The position numbers and the translations under genes are program-made. Shown here one piece after another: positions 46,058 through 56,440 of a stretch of DNA of 64,000 bases. The notes under the pieces are model-generated. The model was not told the DNA's origin. It was given only the letters and a program-made list of their open reading frames with translations, and did not search any database. How positions within the stretch are numbered: the first letter of the stretch is position 1; every line of letters starts with the position of its first letter. Origin of the DNA: Lysobacter sp. Root916 (GTDB taxonomy: Bacteria > Pseudomonadota > Gammaproteobacteria > Xanthomonadales > Xanthomonadaceae); contig NZ_LMJF01000011.1 of the NCBI RefSeq assembly GCF_001429785.1, positions 306,385 to 370,384 on the forward strand. The letters run 5' to 3'.

Positions 46058-49000
46058 GCTGGGACGATGCCGTGAACGGCGTCGACCGCGACACACCGGG
46101 CGGGCGTCCGCCGCGCGCCTGGGAAGTCGCGCAGCGGCTGCGCCTGCAGGCCGCCAACGACGACACCGACAGCGCCGACGATCTGCCCGCCTACGCCGAG
46201 CTGCATTGCCTGTCGGACTTCTCCTTCCTGCGCGGCGCGTCCAGCGCCGAGGACCTGTTCGCGCGAGCGCTGCACTGCGGCTACCAGGCGTTGGCGATCA
46301 CCGACGAATGCTCGCTGGCCGGGATCGTGCGCGCCTACGAGGCCTCGCGCGCGACCAGCCTGGATCTGGTGGTGGGCAGCGAGTTCACGCTGGAGTGCGG
46401 GCTGAAGCTGGTGCTGCTGGTGGAAACCCAGGACGGCTACACCCAACTGTGCCGGCTGATCACCATCGCGCGGCGCGCCGCGCCCAAAGGCGCCTACCGC
46501 CTGACCCGGCAGGACCTGCAGCAAGTGCTGGGCGATACCGAGGCGGGCGTGTTCGCGCTGTGGCTGCCGGCGTCGGCGCCGGACGCCGAGCAGGGAGGCT
46601 GGCTGCGCGCCCTGCTCGGCGAGCGCGCGTTTCTGGCGGTGGAACTGCGCCGCGAGGAGGACGATGTCGCGCGCCTGCAGATCTTGCTGGCGCTGGCGGC
46701 GCAGCTGCGGCTGGTGGCGCTGGCCAGCGGCGACGTGCACATGGACCTGCGTCGCCAGCGCGTGCTGCAGGACACCATGACCGCGATCCGCCACAACACG
46801 CCGCTGGCCGATTGCGGCGCGCAGCTGTTCCGCAACGGCGAGCGCCACCTGCGCACGCGCCGCGCGCTGGGCAACATTTATCCGCCGCAGTTGCTGGCCG
46901 CTGCCGTCGGGCTCGCGCGTCGCTGCCGCTTCCGCATGGATCAGGTGCGCTACGACTATCCGGCCGAACTGGTGCCGGACGGGTATACGCCCACCACCTG
47001 GCTGCGCGCTCTGACCGAGGCCGGCATGCGCCAGCGCTGGCCGGACGGCACGCCGGAGGCCGTCGTCGCGCAGATCGACGGCGAGCTGGAACTGATAGCC
47101 AAGCTCAAGTACGAGGCCTTCTTCCTGACCGTGGAGGACATCGTGCGCTACGCGCGCTCGCTCAACATCCTGTGCCAGGGGCGCGGGTCATCGGCCAATT
47201 CGGCGGTGTGCTACGCGCTGGGCATCACCGCGGTGAATCCGGCCGAGAGCCGTTTGCTGATGGCGCGTTTCCTGTCCGAGGAGCGCGGCGAGCCGCCCGA
47301 CATCGACGTCGACTTCGAGCACGAGCGGCGCGAGGAAGTGCTGCAGTACGTGTACGCCAAGTACGGCCGCGAGCGCGCGGCGCTGGCCGCCACCGTGATC
47401 CGCTACCGCGGCAAGAGCGCGGTGCGCGACGTGGCCAAGGCCTTCGGCTTGCCGCCGGACCAGATCGCGCTGCTCGCCGAATGCTACGGCTGGGGCAACG
47501 GCGAGACGCCGATGGAGCAGCGCCTGGGCGAGGCCGGTTTCGATCCGGACAATCCGCTGATCCGGCGCGTGCTGGCGGTGACCGCGCAACTGCGCGGGCA
47601 TCCCCGTCATCTCTCGCAGCACGTCGGCGGCTTCGTCATCAGCGATGCGGCCCTGAGCACGGTGGTGCCGGTGGAGAACGCGGCCATGGACGAGCGCACC
47701 ATCATCCAGTGGGACAAGGACGACCTGGAGACCATGAAGCTGCTCAAGGTCGACTGCCTGGCGCTGGGCATGCTGACCTGCATCCGCAAGGCCGTGGACC
47801 TGATCGAACGCCATCGCGGCTATCGCCTGGACATCGCGCGTCTGCCGGCCGGCGACGGTCCGACTTACGAACTGATCCAGGCCGCCGACACGGTCGGCGT
47901 GTTCCAGATCGAATCGCGCGCGCAGATGAGCATGCTGCCGCGCCTGAAGCCCAAAAACTTCTACGACCTGGTGGTGGAGGTCGCGATCGTGCGGCCCGGT
48001 CCGATCCAGGGCGGCATGGTGCATCCCTATCTGCGGCGGCGGCAGGGCAAGGAGAAAGTGGAGTATCCCTCGGCCGGGATCGAGGACATCCTTGGCCCGA
48101 CCCTGGGCATTCCGCTGTTCCAGGAGCAGGTGATGGAGCTGGTGATCCACGCCGGCTATACCCCTGAAGAGGCCGATGGTCTGCGCCGTTCGATGGCGGC
48201 CTGGGGCCGCGGCGGCGACATGGAACCGCATCGCGAGCGCATCCGCGAGCTGATGGAGGGCAAGGGTTATTCCTCCGCCTTCATCGAGCAGATCTTCGAG
48301 CAGATCAAGGGCTTCGGTTCCTACGGTTTCCCGCAGAGCCATGCGGCCTCGTTCGCCAAGCTGGTCTACATCAGCTGCTGGATGAAGCGACACGAGCCGG
48401 CGGCCTTCGTCTGCGCTTTGCTCAACGCGCAGCCGATGGGCTTCTACTCGCCCAGCGAAATCGTGCAGGACGCGCGCCGTGGGCGCGGCGGCCGCGTCGG
48501 CGTGGAAGTGCGCCCGGTCGACGTGAGCCGCAGCGATTGGGACAACACGCTGGAGGGCGGCGGCCTGCGCATCGGCGAGAACGACGACGGGCAGGCGGCA
48601 CTGCGCCTGGGCCTGCGTCAGGTGAGCGGGCTGTCGGAGACGATGGCGCGCGCGCTGGTCGCCGCGCGCGCGCAGGCGCCGTTCGCGGATGTGCGCGACC
48701 TGTGCCTGCGCGCCGGCCTCGACGAGAAAGCGCGCCACGCCCTGGCCGAGGCCGGCGCCTTGCAGAGCCTGGCCGGGCATCGCCATGCCGCGCGCTGGGC
48801 GGTGGCGGGGATCGAGCGTCAACGTCCGCTGCTGCCCGACAGCCCGGACGAGGACCTCATCGAACTGCCTGCGCCGACCCAGGGCGAGGACGTGGCCTCC
48901 GATTACCGCGCGGTCGGCCTGAGCCTGCGCGCGCATCCGCTGGCCTTGCTGCGCCAGCGCCTGCAACAGCTGCGGGTGATGGACTCGCAGCAGCTGAGCG

Positions 49001-49296
49001 CGCAGCGGCACGGGCGCGGCGTACATGCGGCCGGCATCGTCACCCAGCGCCAGCGCCCGGCCACGGCCGGCGGCACCATCTTCGTCACCCTCGAGGACGA
49101 GCACGGCTCGGTCAACGTGGTGGTGTGGCAGGACGTGGCGCTGCGGTCGCGCAAGGCCCTGCTGGGCGCGCGTCTGCTGGCGGTGCGCGGGCGCTGGGAG
49201 CAGGTCGACGGCGTGCGCCATCTGATCGCGCGCGAGCTGCAGGACCTGAGCCATCTGCTCGGCGAGCTGCAGACCAGCTCGCGCGATTTCCATTGA
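46054..49296 (+). CDS. dnaE2: Error-prone DNA polymerase DnaE2 (ImuC)
   Basis: The product is 1080 residues, the length of DnaE2. It has an N-terminal PHP domain ([20 protein letters not shown]), a palm with PDIDVDF in which D418 and D420 match the catalytic pair of E. coli DnaE, and fingers and thumb ([20 protein letters not shown]). A C-terminal OB fold follows ([20 protein letters not shown]). It extends DNA past lesions with ImuA and ImuB, causing induced mutations. ATG 46054 overlaps the imuB stop; the longer open frame before it is antisense-like noise over imuB. Confidence 0.96.
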   Translation: MSWDDAVNGVDRDTPGGRPPRAWEVAQRLRLQAANDDTDSADDLPAYAELHCLSDFSFLRGASSAEDLFARALHCGYQALAITDECSLAGIVRAYEASRATSLDLVVGSEFTLECGLKLVLLVETQDGYTQLCRLITIARRAAPKGAYRLTRQDLQQVLGDTEAGVFALWLPASAPDAEQGGWLRALLGERAFLAVELRREEDDVARLQILLALAAQLRLVALASGDVHMDLRRQRVLQDTMTAIRHNTPLADCGAQLFRNGERHLRTRRALGNIYPPQLLAAAVGLARRCRFRMDQVRYDYPAELVPDGYTPTTWLRALTEAGMRQRWPDGTPEAVVAQIDGELELIAKLKYEAFFLTVEDIVRYARSLNILCQGRGSSANSAVCYALGITAVNPAESRLLMARFLSEERGEPPDIDVDFEHERREEVLQYVYAKYGRERAALAATVIRYRGKSAVRDVAKAFGLPPDQIALLAECYGWGNGETPMEQRLGEAGFDPDNPLIRRVLAVTAQLRGHPRHLSQHVGGFVISDAALSTVVPVENAAMDERTIIQWDKDDLETMKLLKVDCLALGMLTCIRKAVDLIERHRGYRLDIARLPAGDGPTYELIQAADTVGVFQIESRAQMSMLPRLKPKNFYDLVVEVAIVRPGPIQGGMVHPYLRRRQGKEKVEYPSAGIEDILGPTLGIPLFQEQVMELVIHAGYTPEEADGLRRSMAAWGRGGDMEPHRERIRELMEGKGYSSAFIEQIFEQIKGFGSYGFPQSHAASFAKLVYISCWMKRHEPAAFVCALLNAQPMGFYSPSEIVQDARRGRGGRVGVEVRPVDVSRSDWDNTLEGGGLRIGENDDGQAALRLGLRQVSGLSETMARALVAARAQAPFADVRDLCLRAGLDEKARHALAEAGALQSLAGHRHAARWAVAGIERQRPLLPDSPDEDLIELPAPTQGEDVASDYRAVGLSLRAHPLALLRQRLQQLRVMDSQQLSAQRHGRGVHAAGIVTQRQRPATAGGTIFVTLEDEHGSVNVVVWQDVALRSRKALLGARLLAVRGRWEQVDGVRHLIARELQDLSHLLGELQTSSRDFH

Positions 49297-49304
49297 GGTC
49301 GGCC

Positions 49305-49901
49305 ATGAAAGCCCTGTGCGACTACGCCGACGACCTGTTCGCGCCCGACTGCCAGACCCTGGTGGACGACGCCGAAGGCGGGGTGCGCTATTGGCCCGGC
49401 TTCGTCGATGCCGCGACCGCGCGGGTCTGGTTCGAGGCGCTGCATGCGCGCGCGGCCTGGACGCATCTGCAGCGCCCCATGTACGACCGCATCGTCGACG
49501 TGCCGCGCCTGCTCGCCCACTACGCCACCGACGAGCTGCCCGACGCATTGCCGCTGGCGCGAATGTTGCAGCAGGTGCGCGCCCGCGTGCCGGCGCCGTA
49601 CAACCGCATCGGCATGAACCTGTACCGCGACGGCCACGACAGCGTGGCCATGCACCACGACAAGCTGCACACCCTGTTGCGCGGCCATCCCATCACCCTG
49701 GTCTCGCTGGGCGCGCCGCGGCGCATGCTGATCCGCGCCCAGCGCGGCGCGCGCGAGACCATCGCCGTGGACCTGGCCCCGGGCAGCCTGCTCAGCATGA
49801 GCCACGCCTCCCAGCTCAGCCACGAGCACGGCATCCCCAAGACCCGGCGCGCGCAGGGGCCGCGCATCAGCGTGGTGTTCCGCGTGCGGCCGCCGGGCTA
49901 G
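49305..49901 (+). CDS. alkB: AlkB-family alkylated-DNA repair dioxygenase
   Basis: The 198-residue product is an Fe(II)/2-oxoglutarate dioxygenase of the AlkB family. The HxD motif is in AMHHDKLHTLL, the distal histidine in SHEHGIPKTRR and the 2-oxoglutarate-binding arginines in RISVVFRVR. NRIGMNLYRDGHDSVAMHHD is the family-typical lead-in. It removes methyl groups from damaged DNA bases. It lies 8 bases behind dnaE2 and is probably co-expressed with the mutagenesis operon, adding direct reversal to translesion synthesis. Confidence 0.9.
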   Translation: MKALCDYADDLFAPDCQTLVDDAEGGVRYWPGFVDAATARVWFEALHARAAWTHLQRPMYDRIVDVPRLLAHYATDELPDALPLARMLQQVRARVPAPYNRIGMNLYRDGHDSVAMHHDKLHTLLRGHPITLVSLGAPRRMLIRAQRGARETIAVDLAPGSLLSMSHASQLSHEHGIPKTRRAQGPRISVVFRVRPPG

Positions 49902-50010
49902 CGCGCCGGCGCGGGCGAAAGCACGGTCGACGCGACTACGCGGTCGCGCGCCGTGTAGCATCGCGGACGCCGCGCCCTGGTGCGCGTTCCCTCCGCTGCC
50001 TCGTATCGCC

Positions 50011-51558
50011 GTGTCCCGACTGCAACTGCTGGACCTGAGCATCGATCTGCAACGCCAACGCGTGGAGCGCGAGGGCGTGGCCTTGGACGTGTCCGGGCTC
50101 AGCTTCCGCCTGTTCGCCTGCCTGCTCTCGCACGGCGACCGCGTGCTGGGTTTCGATCAACTGGCCAGCGAGGTCTGGGCGCCGGCGGTGGTCAGCGAGG
50201 AAACCATCACCCAGCGCATCAAGTTGCTGCGCCAGGCCCTGGGCGACGACAGCCGGGCGCCGCGCTACATCCGTTCGGTGCGCGGGCAGGGCTATCAGCT
50301 GTGCGCGCCGCCGCGGCCGCTGGCGGAGGCCGAGACCGCGCCGCAGGCGCCGACGCGGCGAACGCGGCGCTGGCTGTGGGCCGGGCTCGCGGCATTGGCA
50401 TTGATCGGTGTGGGCGCGGCGCTGTGGTGGCGGGCGAACCACGAGCGGCCGCGCTCGCCGTTGCTGGCGCGAGCGGCCTACTACGCCGGCATCGGCCAGG
50501 CCGACAACAACGAACGCGCGATCGCGCTGTACCAACAAGCCTTGGCCGCCGATCCGGACGATGCCACGGCGTTGCTGGGGCTGAGCCGTCTGTCCAGCGC
50601 GCGCACCTGCCTCTACAACGGCAGCCGCGACGATGCCGAGCGCGGGCTGCGCCTGGCCCGGCAGTTGCTGCGCCGCGATGCCGGCAGCGCGGCGGCCTGG
50701 AGCGCCTTGGGCTATGCGCACGATTGCCTGGGCGATATCGGCCAGGCCGTGGCCGGCTACGAGCGCGCGTTGCGCCTGGACCCGGACGACGACCACACCC
50801 GCGCCTCGCTGGCCTATCTGTATCAGGAGCAGGGCAAGATCGCCGACGCCCTGCGCGGCAACATGCAACTGCGCGGCGATCCGGCGCGGGTGCGTTTCCG
50901 CGACGTCCAGGTCGCGCGCGAACTGGAGCTGCTGGGTTTCGCCGAAGCCGCGCGCCGCCGCCACCAGGCCAATTTCCGCCTGTTCCCCGACAATGTGTTC
51001 TCCAATATCGCCTGGCCGCGCAGCCTGTTCGGCGCCGGCCGCTACGATGAAGCGGCCAGCGCCTTGAACGAAGCGCTGACGCGCGGCACGCCGCATCCTG
51101 AGCTGTATCTGCTGCAAGGCGAGCTGGCCCTGCAACGCAGCGATCGCGCGGCCGCGCGCCTCGCGTTCGCGCAGGCGCGGCGCCTGCGCCCGCAGGGATC
51201 GCTGGGGATCACCGTCGACGGGCTCTACGCCGAACCCGCGCCGAGCCCGCAATGGATCGCGCAGCGCATCGCCGAGCTGCGTCCGAAGTCGGCGCAACCG
51301 GCGCCCTGGCCCAGCCTGTACCTGGAGCTGGCCTTGCTGGAACTGGGGCGGCGGCAGCCGGCCGCGGCCGTGGCCGCGCTGGACGAGGCGGTCGGCGCGG
51401 GCTATCGCGACCGCGCCTACCTGCAGGCCTCGCCCTTGTTCCGCGCCTTGCACGGCGATCCCGGCTACGCACGCGTGCTGGCGCGCATCGATGCCGACCT
51501 CGCGGCCCAGCGCGCGCGGGTGGCGTCGGCCGACTGGAAGCCGGCCGACCTCCCCTGA
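50011..51558 (+). CDS. CadC-like membrane regulator with TPR domain
   Basis: The 515-residue product starts at GTG 50011. An N-terminal OmpR/PhoB-type winged helix (SGLSFRLFACLLSHGDRVLG, ETITQRIKLLRQALGDDSRA, YIRSVRGQGYQLC) is followed by one membrane helix (about residues 117-143: WLWAGLAALALIGVGAALWW). A long TPR region follows (AIALYQQALAADPDDATALL, AVAGYERALRLDPDDDHTRA). This is the ToxR/CadC layout with cytoplasmic DNA-binding and periplasmic TPR sensing. Nothing indicates its target; convergent with the serine hydrolase gene by one base. Confidence 0.88.
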   Translation: MSRLQLLDLSIDLQRQRVEREGVALDVSGLSFRLFACLLSHGDRVLGFDQLASEVWAPAVVSEETITQRIKLLRQALGDDSRAPRYIRSVRGQGYQLCAPPRPLAEAETAPQAPTRRTRRWLWAGLAALALIGVGAALWWRANHERPRSPLLARAAYYAGIGQADNNERAIALYQQALAADPDDATALLGLSRLSSARTCLYNGSRDDAERGLRLARQLLRRDAGSAAAWSALGYAHDCLGDIGQAVAGYERALRLDPDDDHTRASLAYLYQEQGKIADALRGNMQLRGDPARVRFRDVQVARELELLGFAEAARRRHQANFRLFPDNVFSNIAWPRSLFGAGRYDEAASALNEALTRGTPHPELYLLQGELALQRSDRAAARLAFAQARRLRPQGSLGITVDGLYAEPAPSPQWIAQRIAELRPKSAQPAPWPSLYLELALLELGRRQPAAAVAALDEAVGAGYRDRAYLQASPLFRALHGDPGYARVLARIDADLAAQRARVASADWKPADLP

Positions 51559-51559
51559 G

Positions 51560-52645
51560 TCAGCGCAACGCGGCCAACAGCTCGCGGAAGATCTCGCGCG
51601 ATTGGGTGTGGCCGTCGCGCTGGTTGTAGGCGCTGCTGGTGATGGTTACCACCAACTGCCGCTCCGGCACCACGAACACATAGTTGCCGCCGTTGCCGGA
51701 CATGGCCCAGGCGGCGACGTCGCGGCCGCCGACCTGGAAGTGCATGCGCCACCACTGGTAGCCGTACTCGGATTCGTCGTTGGCCTGGGCTTGCACGCTG
51801 GTCATGGCGGCGATGTAGCCGGCCGAGATCACCTGCTTGCCCTGCCAGCGCCCTTGGTCGACTACCAGCTGACCGAACTTGGCCAGGTCGCGGGTGCGGT
51901 AGCGGGTACCGCCGCCGCCCATGCCGATGCCCTCGGGCGAGCGGTTCCATTGGCTGCGTTCGATGCCCAGCGGCCGCTCCAGGGCCTGCGCGGCGAACTC
52001 GGACAGCGGCTGGCCGGTCGCGCGTTCGATCACCGCGCCGGCCACGAAGGAACCGGCGGTGCAGTAGGCGAAGGCGCGCCCGTGCGGGCTGTCGGCCGGC
52101 TTGCGCATCCACGGCGCGTAGCCCTTCACCGGCAGCGCCAGGGCGAAGTCCAGCCAGCGCTCGGTCACGTACATGCGCTCCTCGTTGCCGCTGGAGAACG
52201 GGTTCTCGTCGTCGCATTCCCACAGCGAGCTCATGGTCAGCAGATCGGCCAGGGTGGTCGCGCGCAGGCGCGGGTCGACGCGATGGGCGGCGGTGAACTC
52301 CGGGAAGCGGTCGTAGACGCGGTCCTGCACGCCGGGCAGCAGGCCGCGATCGATGGCCGCGCCGGCCAGCAGCGCGGTCACGCTCTTGGTCGCCGAGCGC
52401 ACGTCGTGCAGGGTCTGGGCGTCGGCGCCGTTGAAGTAGCGCTCATACACGGGCTGGCCGCGCTGGACCGCCATCACGCTGGTCAGCTGCTTGAGGCGGC
52501 CGTCGCTCAGGCGGGCGTCCAGCGCCTTCAGCGGCACCGGGTCGAACGCGCTCTCGCTGGGGCGCGCGTCGGGCCAGCCGTCGTCGGCGGCGTACGCGGC
52601 GGGACTGGCCAGGGCGAGCAACAGCAGCAGGCGGTGCAGGGACAT
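51560..52645 (-). CDS. Secreted serine hydrolase, class C beta-lactamase family
   Basis: The product is 361 residues with a signal peptide (HRLLLLLALASPAAYA). The nucleophile motif is S84-A-T-K87 (RSATKSVTALL), the second motif appears as YCTAGSF, and SGNGGNYVFVVP is in the third position. Length and the DHDVRSATKSVTALLAG-type context fit 6-aminohexanoate-dimer hydrolase/esterase-like members of the family more than true beta-lactamases. No C-terminal domain is fused. It is a single gene, convergent with the CadC-like regulator. Confidence 0.88.
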   Translation of the reverse strand: MSLHRLLLLLALASPAAYAADDGWPDARPSESAFDPVPLKALDARLSDGRLKQLTSVMAVQRGQPVYERYFNGADAQTLHDVRSATKSVTALLAGAAIDRGLLPGVQDRVYDRFPEFTAAHRVDPRLRATTLADLLTMSSLWECDDENPFSSGNEERMYVTERWLDFALALPVKGYAPWMRKPADSPHGRAFAYCTAGSFVAGAVIERATGQPLSEFAAQALERPLGIERSQWNRSPEGIGMGGGGTRYRTRDLAKFGQLVVDQGRWQGKQVISAGYIAAMTSVQAQANDESEYGYQWWRMHFQVGGRDVAAWAMSGNGGNYVFVVPERQLVVTITSSAYNQRDGHTQSREIFRELLAALR

Positions 52646-52775
52646 GATCGGCTCTCATCGGCGGAAGGAGCCGCGATCACAGCGGGAAACCGTCTGAAGT
52701 GCCTGATCGGCGAGTGAAGAATTATGAAACCGCGCTGCGACGGGCTTTGCGACGCTTGCGCGGCGCCCGTCGACC

Positions 52776-53690
52776 TCAGTCGGGCGGCGCGTGTCGGCGC
52801 GACGACACCGTGTCGGCATCGACCGGTTCGCGGAACGGCAGCAGGTACATGCGCCACAGGCCCGGCTCGTTGGGACCGATCCCGGTCTGCGCGACCGGGC
52901 CCTGGCTGTAGGTACCGAACAGGCGGTCCCAGACGATCGCGTTGCAGGCGTAGTTGCTGTTGCTCTGCTCGAACACCAGCGAGTGGTGGCGGCGGTGATG
53001 GTCGGCGCTGGTGATCAGCCAGGACAGGCCCGGCGTGTGCATGCGCAGGTTGGCGTGCGCCAGCACCGCGTTGACCATCAGCACGATGCCCGCGGCCTCC
53101 ACCGCCCGTTCCGGTGCGCCGGTGGCGGCGGCCAGCAGCACCAGCGGCAGGATCAGGAACACCACCTCGAAGGGATGGTTGGTGCCGACATTGAGCGCGT
53201 GCAGGTTGTGGAAGCCGTGGTGGAAGCCGTGCCCGCTCAGGCGCCACAGCAGCGGCCAGCGGTGGATGGCGCGGTGAATCCAGTAATAGATCAGGTCGGA
53301 GGCGAAGAACAGCAGCGCCGCCTGCAGCGGCAGGGGCCAGGTCTCGGGCCACAGTGCGGCGCCGATGCCGGCGCGGACTCCGCTCAGCGCCGGCCCCAGT
53401 ACCGCCTCGTAGGCGCCCAACAGCAGCACCGACAGCGCCAACGCGAGCGCGTACACCCCGATCAGGCGCAGGCGCGTGCCCAGGCTTTGTCGCCACTCGG
53501 GCATCGCCGGCATCCAGGCCTCCAAGGCGCTGGCCGCCAACAGCGCTGCGATCAGCACGATCAGGCTCGCCGCCTCGCTGGGCAGCAGGCTCCACCACAG
53601 CAGCAAGGCGCCGGCCAGGATCGCCGGCTGCGCGCCGCGTTCGACCCAGGCGGCCAGGCGCGGTTGGGGAGCGGAGCTGGACGGCGGCAT
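52776..53690 (-). CDS. Sterol desaturase/fatty acid hydroxylase superfamily protein
   Basis: The 304-residue product has about five membrane helices and the eight-histidine di-iron set of the superfamily: YYWIHRAIHRW (HxxxH), GHGFHHGFHNLH (HxxHH-like) and ADHHRRHHSLVF (HxxHH). A further NHPFEV lies between the last two. Members hydroxylate or desaturate lipids using O2. The usual substrates are sterols, hopanoids or fatty acids; the one here is unknown. It is not in an evident operon. Confidence 0.9.
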   Translation of the reverse strand: MPPSSSAPQPRLAAWVERGAQPAILAGALLLWWSLLPSEAASLIVLIAALLAASALEAWMPAMPEWRQSLGTRLRLIGVYALALALSVLLLGAYEAVLGPALSGVRAGIGAALWPETWPLPLQAALLFFASDLIYYWIHRAIHRWPLLWRLSGHGFHHGFHNLHALNVGTNHPFEVVFLILPLVLLAAATGAPERAVEAAGIVLMVNAVLAHANLRMHTPGLSWLITSADHHRRHHSLVFEQSNSNYACNAIVWDRLFGTYSQGPVAQTGIGPNEPGLWRMYLLPFREPVDADTVSSRRHAPPD

Positions 53691-53838
53691 GCGGGACTCC
53701 TGTCGGCATCGGTGACGTCTGCGCTGTTTATAGGCCCCGCGGCCCGCGCGGTCTTGTGCCGGAAGGCCCTGATCCCACCCGCGGCGATGGCTGGGATGGT
53801 CGCCGAACGCCAGGTTCGGCTTCGCCTAAACTGCGGGC

Positions 53839-54360
53839 ATGTGCCGCTTCATCACCGCCACCCTGCCCACCGACGCCGACCACGCCGCCTTGGCGGCGAT
53901 CGCGCAACGGCATGGGCGCCGTCTGCTGCCGATATCCAACCCCAGCATCGACCGCCAGATCGGTCCCGGCCTGCGTCATTACCTGACCACGCCCGGGCAT
54001 TGCGACTGCGACGTGCCGATCGGCCGGCGCCTGCGCGAGCGCGCCAAGGATATGGACGAGGCGATCCAGCGCCTGCGCCGCAAAGGTTGGAGCGGGGCCA
54101 AGATCGAGCGCGCGCTCGCCCAGCAGCAGGACAAGCGCGCGCAGCGCGTCGTCGAATCCACGGAGCCGTGGCTGGCCTTCATCCGCGACATGCTGACCCA
54201 GACCAAGAACACGCAGATGGGACTGCTGATGCATCACTACAGCGGCGCCCTCGACGCCGACATCGTGCTGTCCGCGCGCGAAAGCCTGCCCTTGCCGATG
54301 TTGAGCGAGGAGCTGCTGGAAGGTCTGCGCGAAGACGTGCTCTACGAATTTCGGCGCTGA
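53839..54360 (+). CDS. Protein of unknown function
   Basis: The product is 173 residues, soluble and mainly helical. It begins MCRFITATLPTDADHAALAA, then has a small Cys/His region (HYLTTPGHCDCDVPIGRRLR) that could bind a metal, a long charged helix (RLRRKGWSGAKIERALAQQQ) and a C-terminal acidic tail. No family is recognised. Codon use is G/C-ending throughout, which supports a real gene. The initiation site has weak ribosome-binding signal. Confidence 0.65.
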   Translation: MCRFITATLPTDADHAALAAIAQRHGRRLLPISNPSIDRQIGPGLRHYLTTPGHCDCDVPIGRRLRERAKDMDEAIQRLRRKGWSGAKIERALAQQQDKRAQRVVESTEPWLAFIRDMLTQTKNTQMGLLMHHYSGALDADIVLSARESLPLPMLSEELLEGLREDVLYEFRR

Positions 54361-54421
54361 GCCGTTCGCGCGGCCGCGAAGGCCCTACACTCGCGCCTGA
54401 TCCCCGCCACGCTCGCTCGCA

Positions 54422-55336
54422 ATGACCTCTACCGGTTTCTTGTCCGTCTTCGCTCCGTCCTTCGCCCTGGGCGGCCCCGTGTTGCTGGGTCTGTGGGGCG
54501 TCTTGCGCAGTCGCGGACAAGCGCGCGCGGCCTCGCCGTCGCCGGCCTGGGACTGGAAGCTGATCCTGGCCTCGATGCTGCTGTACGCCTTGAGCTTCAG
54601 CCTGATCTTCTTCGTGCAGGAACTGTTCCTGGTCCTGCCCAAGGCGTTCACGCCGGGCTTGCGGCCGACCCTGTTCCACAACAATCACAACTGGGACGGC
54701 GACAACACGCTGGCCAAGCTGTTCCAGGGCACGGGCGCGCTGGCGACCCTGATCCTGGCCGCGCTCTGCGCCTACTGGCTCAAGCGCTGCCCGCCGCGTT
54801 CGGCGCTGTGGCGGATGTTCGCGCTGTGGATGGTCTTCCACGGCTGCTATCAGGCCCTGCCGCAGTTCGTGGTCGGCGCGATCTTTCCCGGCAACGACGT
54901 CGGCATGGCGATGGAGTACCTGCAGTGGAGCGCGGCGACCAAGACCGTCGCCGCCTTACTGGCGATGGCCTTGATCGTGTGGATCGCGGTGCGCCTGCTG
55001 CGCCCGCTGCTCAGCCTGGCCGCGCAAGCCGATGAGGTCGCCACGCCGGGCCGGCGCGCGGGCTTCGTGTTTCGCGTCGCGACCCTGCCGGGCTTGCTGG
55101 CCTTGCCCTTGATCATCGCGATGCGGGTGCCGGGCAGCCTGGACCAGGTTGCGATCGTGCCGGTGGCCGAGTACGTGATCGGCCTGTGGTGGATGCAGGC
55201 CGCGGCCTGGTTCGCGATTCCCGCGCGCGCCGGCGAAACCGCGCCGGTGCGTTCGATCGCGGTGCCGTTGCTGGCCTTGATCGCCTTGACGCTGATCTTC
55301 CATCTGATCCTGCGTCCGGGCATCGCGTTCTACTGA
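54422..55336 (+). CDS. Multi-pass membrane protein, unknown function
   Basis: The product is 304 residues with about seven membrane helices: LSVFAPSFALGGPVLLGLWG, LILASMLLYALSFSLIFFVQ, TLILAALCAYWL, MFALWMVFHGCYQALPQFVV, TVAALLAMALIVWIAVRLL, LPGLLALPLIIAM and a C-terminal LLALIALTLIFHLILRPG. The loop HNNHNWDGDNT after helix 2 is polar and may carry an active site. The helix carrying HG..Y resembles M50-type peptidase relatives, but no HExxH is present. I do not assign a function. Confidence 0.68.
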   Translation: MTSTGFLSVFAPSFALGGPVLLGLWGVLRSRGQARAASPSPAWDWKLILASMLLYALSFSLIFFVQELFLVLPKAFTPGLRPTLFHNNHNWDGDNTLAKLFQGTGALATLILAALCAYWLKRCPPRSALWRMFALWMVFHGCYQALPQFVVGAIFPGNDVGMAMEYLQWSAATKTVAALLAMALIVWIAVRLLRPLLSLAAQADEVATPGRRAGFVFRVATLPGLLALPLIIAMRVPGSLDQVAIVPVAEYVIGLWWMQAAAWFAIPARAGETAPVRSIAVPLLALIALTLIFHLILRPGIAFY

Positions 55337-55377
55337 GTGTGGGACGGCGGAGCCTGCGGGTCCGCCGGCCCTAGCGC

Positions 55378-56388
55378 TCAGGCCTCGACCTCCAGCGTCC
55401 ATTGCAGCGCCGGCAACGCGCTCAGGAACGCCGCCGCGTCGAAGGTCTGACCCGGTGCGACCACACCCACCGCGTGCGCGCGACCGTCGAGGATCCGTAC
55501 CAAGGCCTCGACGATCAGCGGCGCGCTGACCGCATAGATGTCGCGCCCTTGCGCGAACGCGCGATGGCTGCGGCCTTGGCGATGCACGCGCACATCGACC
55601 GCATAGCGCTGCGCCGAATGTCCGCTCGCATCCGCGGCCGTCGGCGGCGGCGTGTGCGGATCGCGCACGTCCTGGATCGCGGTCAGGTTCATGTACGAAT
55701 CCACCCGCGTACTGCGCACATGGCGCGACAGGGTGGCGATCTCCGAGAACGGCAACGCGACGGTGGACTGGACGCCGAAAGGCGCCGGGAAGGTCCAGTC
55801 GCGCGTCGCCGGCGGCTGCGCCAGCGGCGACAGTCCGCCATCGGCGATCACCAGCCGCGCGCGCTGATTGCGCTGGCCGGTGATGCGCGTGCCCGCGGTC
55901 GGGTGCCAGCTATCCAGCGCGACCGCTATTTCGATCGCGTCCGCCTCGGGCCAATCGCCCAGCGCGGCGGTGGCCAGCAGATCGGCCAGACCGCCGAAGA
56001 AGGCCATCGCCGGTATCGCGACGATGCCGGCGACGCGGGCGCGCTCGTCGTGGTGTTCGACCAAGTCGAGCACGGCGCCTTGCTCGGCGCACAGGTCCAG
56101 ATACGGCACTCGCGCACGCAGTGCCGCCTCCAGCACCGGCGCGGCGGTGTCCAGAAAGGGGCCGGCGCAGTTGATCACCGCGGCGGCGCCTTCCAACAGT
56201 CTATCCAGCTCGGCCGGCGCCTCGATGGACGCCTGACGGCATTGCAGGTCCGGATGGGCCTGGGCGAGCGCCGCCAACTTGGCGGCGTCGCGTCCGCCCA
56301 GGCGCGGCACCAGGCCGCGCCGGAGCAGTTCGGCGATCACGAAGCGGCCGGTGTGGCCGTAAGCACCGTAGACAGCGATGGTGTGCAT
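55378..56388 (-). CDS. Saccharopine dehydrogenase-like NAD(P)-binding protein
   Basis: The 336-residue product has an N-terminal Rossmann domain with GAYGHTGRFVIAEL (GxxGxxG) and a GGRDAAKLAAL continuation, followed by AVINCAGPFLDTAAPVLEA, the region that in saccharopine-dehydrogenase-like proteins lies over the cofactor. The rest (ARITGQRNQRARLVIADGG-type strands) matches 'trans-acting enoyl reductase' and SDR-atypical relatives. Substrate unknown. It is separated by 52 bases from the upstream alpha/beta hydrolase and may share its transcript. Confidence 0.85.
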   Translation of the reverse strand: MHTIAVYGAYGHTGRFVIAELLRRGLVPRLGGRDAAKLAALAQAHPDLQCRQASIEAPAELDRLLEGAAAVINCAGPFLDTAAPVLEAALRARVPYLDLCAEQGAVLDLVEHHDERARVAGIVAIPAMAFFGGLADLLATAALGDWPEADAIEIAVALDSWHPTAGTRITGQRNQRARLVIADGGLSPLAQPPATRDWTFPAPFGVQSTVALPFSEIATLSRHVRSTRVDSYMNLTAIQDVRDPHTPPPTAADASGHSAQRYAVDVRVHRQGRSHRAFAQGRDIYAVSAPLIVEALVRILDGRAHAVGVVAPGQTFDAAAFLSALPALQWTLEVEA

Positions 56389-56440
56389 CAGTTGAAACTC
56401 CGTGACCTGGCGTGAGAGAGCGGATGCGCGCCGTGGCGAT

